Origin: Aerophototrophica crusticola
GTDB taxonomy: Bacteria; Pseudomonadota; Alphaproteobacteria; Azospirillales; Azospirillaceae
Direction of reading: 5' to 3'
NCBI GenBank assembly: GCA_001939945.1
Contig: MOEB01000038.1
Location: forward strand, 1-38,203
DNA: 38,203 bases
Position 1 is the stretch's first letter, and each line of letters begins with the position of its first letter. A program made the translations under genes and the position numbers. Shown here piece by piece: positions 34,871 to 38,203 of the stretch. The notes below the pieces were generated by a model, which did not search any database, was not told the origin of the DNA, and worked only from the letters and a program-made list of their open reading frames with translations.

Positions 34871-36061
34871 GTGAAGCGGGTCACGGTCTGGCAAAAGGTC
34901 CGGCTTGGCCTGCTGGCAAGCCTCGTGGCATTTCCAGCGCTGGCCAACATCCGCCTCACCCCCACCGGCCCCGCCGAGACCGTGTTCCACTGGGCGAGCC
35001 AGCGTTGCGAGGCCTGGGACGTGCCGGACGCGCCGGCGCGGGCGTGGCGGCTGGCGGACGGGTCGGTGCGCCTAATCGCCGCCCACCACAAGAACCGGGT
35101 GATGGCCGGGCCGGGGCTGGGGCAGGTCAGGCCGGACTGCCGGGTGACCTACCAGGCGAACAACAACCCCGACCCGGCGGCCCATGACGGCCATGGCTGG
35201 ATCGCCGCCCCCTGGACGCCGGACGGACGCACGGTCCATGCCCTGGTGCACATGGAATACCATGGCAACCGGCACAAGCAGTTCTGCCCGGCCGGCAAGT
35301 ACATGGCCTGCTGGGGCAACGCCATCACCCTGGTGACCTCAACCGATGGCGGCGCGACCTTCACCCGGCCGGCGGGGGACGCGGTGGTGGCAGCGGGCAG
35401 CCAGCCCTATGACGGGCAGGCCGGGCGGCGCCAGGGCATCTTCCAGCCCAGCAACGTGGTCACCGTGGGCGCCTGCCGCGTGGCGGCCGTGTGGGCGGAG
35501 GCGTTGGGGGCGCAGCGGCGGGGGCAGTGCCTGCTGCGCAACTGCGACGGCGGGTCCCCGGGGCAGTGGCTGGCCTGGGACGGGGCCGACTTCACCACGG
35601 ACCTGGCCGGTCCGGCGGGCGGGCAGCCCGGCCCCACCTGCGCGCCCGTGTCGCCCGAGGTGCTGACCAACAGCCTGGCCAGCATCACCCGCCACCAGGG
35701 AACTGGCTTGTATGTCGGCCTGATGGCCGCCCGCCGCTCCCCCCAACCGGGCGCGGCGCCGGAGGTGGGCATCTGGTCCACCACCTCCGCCGACCTCATT
35801 ACCTGGACCCAGCCGGTGCTGGTGCAGGCCGTGCCCGTGATGACCGCCTTCGGCTGCAATGACGGGGAGGCCTTCGCCTATCCATCGTTGATCGACCCGA
35901 AGTCAAGCTCGTTGAATTTCGAGGACATGGCCGACACGGCCTTCCTTTATCTCACCCGCATCAAGACAAACGGCTGCAAGCTGACACAGGACAGGGACCT
36001 TGTCAGGGTGCCCGTGACGGTTTCGGGGATAGAGACACCTCAACCCGAGAAAAATCCTTAG
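34871..36061 (+). CDS. Predicted secreted beta-propeller protein, glycosidase-like
   Basis: The product is about 396 residues from the GTG at 34871. Residues 1-25 form a signal peptide (VKRVTVWQKVRLGLLASLVAFPALA, cleaved after ALA). The rest shows repeated blade-like segments, an Asp-box-like STDGGATF and paired cysteines, as in five- or six-bladed propellers of sialidase- or GH43-like fold. I recognise no exact family and no catalytic set. It may trim, bind or modify the glycan in the periplasm. The open frame runs back to 34691 through the palindromic repeat, so the real start is unclear: the GGGGAGG is only two bases before the GTG. Upstream of 34871 the protein reads like repeat DNA. A 34691 start would be leaderless and overlap the GT4 stop. 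Confidence 0.7.
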   Translation: MKRVTVWQKVRLGLLASLVAFPALANIRLTPTGPAETVFHWASQRCEAWDVPDAPARAWRLADGSVRLIAAHHKNRVMAGPGLGQVRPDCRVTYQANNNPDPAAHDGHGWIAAPWTPDGRTVHALVHMEYHGNRHKQFCPAGKYMACWGNAITLVTSTDGGATFTRPAGDAVVAAGSQPYDGQAGRRQGIFQPSNVVTVGACRVAAVWAEALGAQRRGQCLLRNCDGGSPGQWLAWDGADFTTDLAGPAGGQPGPTCAPVSPEVLTNSLASITRHQGTGLYVGLMAARRSPQPGAAPEVGIWSTTSADLITWTQPVLVQAVPVMTAFGCNDGEAFAYPSLIDPKSSSLNFEDMADTAFLYLTRIKTNGCKLTQDRDLVRVPVTVSGIETPQPEKNP

Positions 36062-36072
36062 AGGAGATCGCC

Positions 36073-37278
36073 ATGACCAAGATCCTTGCCATGATCCCGT
36101 CGGGTGAGGTTTATAACCATGACTGCGTGCGCTGGTACCAGTACCAGAACATCCAGCGGTCCATTAACCACTACCACAACATCGGCGACGCGTTCGTCTA
36201 TGACAGCTCGCTGAAGCTGCTCCAGTTCGACAAGCTGGACGTGGTGGAGATCCGCGAGTTCAAGCAGGAGCACATCGACCGCTGCAACGCGGAATACGAT
36301 TACGTCTTCCTGCGCGGGTCCAACTACATCCACGGCCACATGACCTGGCCCGAGGCGACGGAGCAGGTGCTGCGCGCCCTGAAGATCCCGGTCATCGCCT
36401 TCGGTATCGGCGCCCAGGCCCCCGTGTCCGGCAAGCTGGAGATGTCGGAGGAGAGCAAGCGCATCTGGAAGCTGTTCTCTGAGAAGTGCGTCACCATGGG
36501 CGTGCGCGGCGACTACACCGCCGACGTGCTGTGGGACATCGGCGTGCGCAACACCCGCATCGTCGGCTGCCCCACCGCCTTCCGCCAGCGCGACCCCAAC
36601 ATGCAGGTCACCCTGCCGGCCCTGGACAGCGTGCGGAACGTGGGCATCACCATGCGGCGCGAGGTCAGCTCCGCCTATGCCGCAGACGTGAAGAAGTACC
36701 TGAACCGGCACCGGGACTTCGTGAAGGACATGTCCCGCCGCTTCGACACCGTCCTGATGATGCAGGGCGAGGTGGAGGAGAAGAAGCTGCTGTGGGGCAC
36801 GGAGGAGCAGAAGGCCGAGGCCTGGCAGGCCCTGAAGAACCACAAGTGGCTGAAGGACTGGTACTTCGACGCGGAGATCGAGGAGCTGTACAAGCAGCGG
36901 CTCTGGTACTCCGACGTGGTGAAGGACTATGAGGACATCACCCGGGCCAAGGACCTGGTGCTGGGCTACCGGCTGCACGGCAACCTGATGGCCCTGTCCA
37001 GCGGCACGCCGAGCATCTATTTCAGCTACGACAGCCGGACGGCGGAGTTCGCCAAGACCTTCAACATCCCCTGCTACGACGTGTACAGCGACGAGGAGTT
37101 CGAGCTGGAGCGCTACTGGGACCAGTCCCTGTTCGACCGCTTCAACCGCACCTTCCGCCACCGCTACCGCGACATGCGGGCCTTCCTGGAGGAGAACGAC
37201 CTGCCGCACCGCATGCCCGCGGTGGAGGAGCCGGCCGCCTACCGCCACGCCTTCGACGCCATGCGCGCGGTGGCGTAA
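36073..37278 (+). CDS. Polysaccharide pyruvyl transferase family protein (second)
   Basis: The 401-residue product belongs to the polysaccharide pyruvyl transferase superfamily. Segments seen are NIGDAFVYDSSLKLL (near 36-50), YVFLRGSNYIHGHM, PVIAFGIGAQAPV, GVRGDYTADVLWDIGV, GCPTAFRQRDP, and LVLGYRLHGNLMALSSGTPSIYFSYDSRTAEFA near the C-terminus, where the family has its conserved His/Arg. It would add pyruvate ketals from phosphoenolpyruvate to a sugar, or act as a related transferase. GAGGAGA precedes the ATG at 36073 with good spacing. Codon use is less extreme than in neighbouring genes (more Lys/Asp/Tyr), typical of a conserved enzyme. It differs strongly from the other pyruvyl transferase at 9168-10460. 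Confidence 0.88.
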   Translation: MTKILAMIPSGEVYNHDCVRWYQYQNIQRSINHYHNIGDAFVYDSSLKLLQFDKLDVVEIREFKQEHIDRCNAEYDYVFLRGSNYIHGHMTWPEATEQVLRALKIPVIAFGIGAQAPVSGKLEMSEESKRIWKLFSEKCVTMGVRGDYTADVLWDIGVRNTRIVGCPTAFRQRDPNMQVTLPALDSVRNVGITMRREVSSAYAADVKKYLNRHRDFVKDMSRRFDTVLMMQGEVEEKKLLWGTEEQKAEAWQALKNHKWLKDWYFDAEIEELYKQRLWYSDVVKDYEDITRAKDLVLGYRLHGNLMALSSGTPSIYFSYDSRTAEFAKTFNIPCYDVYSDEEFELERYWDQSLFDRFNRTFRHRYRDMRAFLEENDLPHRMPAVEEPAAYRHAFDAMRAVA

Positions 37279-37284
37279 AGCGCC

Positions 37285-38019
37285 ATGGCCGCATCGGCAG
37301 CAGTCCTGGCCACCCCGCCGGCAGGTCCGGCGGGGGAGGCCAAAGGGGCGCCCCGGGTGGAGGGGCGGGTGGACGCCGTTGCGAACGGCCGGGCCTATGG
37401 CTGGGCTTGGGACCGCGGCAGCCCCGGCACGGTGCTGGAGGTGGAACTGCGCCGCGGCGGGGCCCTGCTGGCCCGGGCACGGGCGGACCTGCCCCGGTCC
37501 GACCTGGGCGCCGGCGGCATCGGCGACCATGCCTTCGAGGTGGAGCTGGGGGCCGATGTGCCCCTGGGCGAGTTGGAGGCGGTGGCCCTGCTGCCCGGTG
37601 GGGCCGTGGCCGGCACCCTGGCCGTGCCGTCGGCCGGGGAGAAGGAGCTGGAGGCGGCGGTGACGCCCCACCTGCAACAGGTGGGTATCCTGGTGGAGGG
37701 GCTGCGGCGGGAGCAGCGGCAACTGGCCCAGGGGCAGCAGGCCCTGCTGCGCCGGGTGCGGGAGCTGGCGGCGCCCACGTCCCCCGACCCAGCCCTGCCC
37801 CAGGTCCTGGCCGGGCTGTCGGCGCTGGACCAGCGCATGTCTGCCGTGGAGGTCAGCCTTGTCCGGGTGGACGAGGTGCTGCGCAGCCTGGACGGGGCCG
37901 TCCGCAGCCAGGCAGGGCGGCCCGCGGCGAAGGGTGGCGTCAGCCTGCAGGCGGCCTTCGGGCTTGTGGGCGGGTTGGCCCTGGCGGGGCTGTTGGCCCT
38001 GCTGGCGGTGTTGGCGTGA
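37285..38019 (+). CDS. Tail-anchored protein with N-terminal 'GW' module and coiled coil
   Basis: The product is 244 residues. Residues about 25-92 form a small beta-rich module (VEGRVDAVANGRAYGWAWDRGSPG...RADLPRSDLGAGGIGDHAFEVEL). This matches the pattern (Gly-Trp, later RxD, then a closing aromatic strand) in the GT2 proteins at 26677 and 31123. Residues about 115-200 are helical and coiled-coil-like with Gln/Glu/Arg. The last 24 residues form a single membrane helix, so it is predicted to be a tail-anchored inner membrane protein with its bulk in the cytosol. There is no signal peptide or enzymatic motif. It begins 6 bases after the pyruvyl transferase stop, without a clear ribosome binding site. 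It may tether the glycosyltransferases. No named family recognised. Confidence 0.75.
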   Translation: MAASAAVLATPPAGPAGEAKGAPRVEGRVDAVANGRAYGWAWDRGSPGTVLEVELRRGGALLARARADLPRSDLGAGGIGDHAFEVELGADVPLGELEAVALLPGGAVAGTLAVPSAGEKELEAAVTPHLQQVGILVEGLRREQRQLAQGQQALLRRVRELAAPTSPDPALPQVLAGLSALDQRMSAVEVSLVRVDEVLRSLDGAVRSQAGRPAAKGGVSLQAAFGLVGGLALAGLLALLAVLA

Positions 38020-38203
38020 TTGGTCGATGTGCGGCAAGAGCGTGACAACTACACGGATTGGTTACCCCGTTGTCGCGCCAGCTATTGACCTGCCTGGGTT
38101 CTCTTGCGACAACAGCGCGGCTTTCGGCCAAGCGCCGGGGGCGCGCGTTTGCCGATGAGGCGCGTCGTGCGCAAATGAGGGACGAGGGAACAGCGGTGGC
38201 GAA
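38020..38203. other. Intergenic right edge
   Basis: No gene is supported in these 184 bases. A perfect 8-bp inverted repeat GTTGTCGC (38069-38076) / GCGACAAC (38106-38113) lies after the last stop; it may be a terminator-like or operator element. A frame begins at ATG 38175 and runs off the end, but no ribosome binding site supports it. Confidence 0.5.

Noticed and set aside
38175-38203. Possible start of another gene at the right edge
   Set aside because: Only nine codons are visible before the end of the window, and no ribosome binding site supports the ATG at 38175.

Overview
The window is about 38.2 kb of uniformly GC-rich DNA. Codon use strongly favours G or C at third positions. Gene content suggests an alphaproteobacterium, most likely of the Azospirillum/Rhodospirillales group. 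The pointers are a DUF2336 protein, a PrtD/RsaD-type secretion ABC transporter, exosortase-A-type exopolysaccharide (EPS) genes and GTCAYCCCGG-type intergenic palindromes. This placement is inferred from protein style, not from a marker gene. I see no rRNA, tRNA, CRISPR array or insertion-sequence transposase.

Left part (about 0.36-12.5 kb), mostly minus strand: an EPS or glycan assembly locus. It holds a polyprenyl-phosphate sugar-1-phosphate transferase (initiation), a GT4 glycosyltransferase, a sigma-54 activator with a degenerate receiver plus a small partner ORF, a small membrane protein, a Wzy-like O-ligase/polymerase, a Wzx flippase, a polysaccharide pyruvyl transferase and an AsnB-type amidotransferase lacking a key oxyanion-hole Asn. 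A phage-like small protein and a HAD phosphatase lie among them on the plus strand.

Middle (about 12.7-20.9 kb): a fatty acid hydroxylase/sterol desaturase family protein; a gene-poor stretch with palindromic repeats; katG with a good OxyR-type site upstream and a terminator downstream; a GIY-YIG nuclease gene bracketed by two ~197-bp direct repeats; and a minus-strand group of galE, a MarR-type regulator and a DUF2336 protein.

Right part (about 21.2-38.0 kb), all plus strand: a type I secretion ABC protein and its HlyD-type adaptor, a GT4, then a 255-residue protein that is almost entirely RTX calcium-binding nonapeptides. A strong hairpin follows, then a tightly coupled run: GT2 fusion, methyltransferase, GT4, a second GT2-like protein that has lost its catalytic acidic residues, a second GT4, a predicted secreted beta-propeller protein, a pyruvyl transferase and a tail-anchored protein. 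Several of these share a small 'GW...RxD...GF' module. The layout resembles the Caulobacter S-layer locus (RTX protein, type I exporter and adjacent surface-glycan genes). It may make a secreted RTX matrix or coat protein together with the glycan it is attached to or embedded in. No TolC-type outer membrane partner is in the window.
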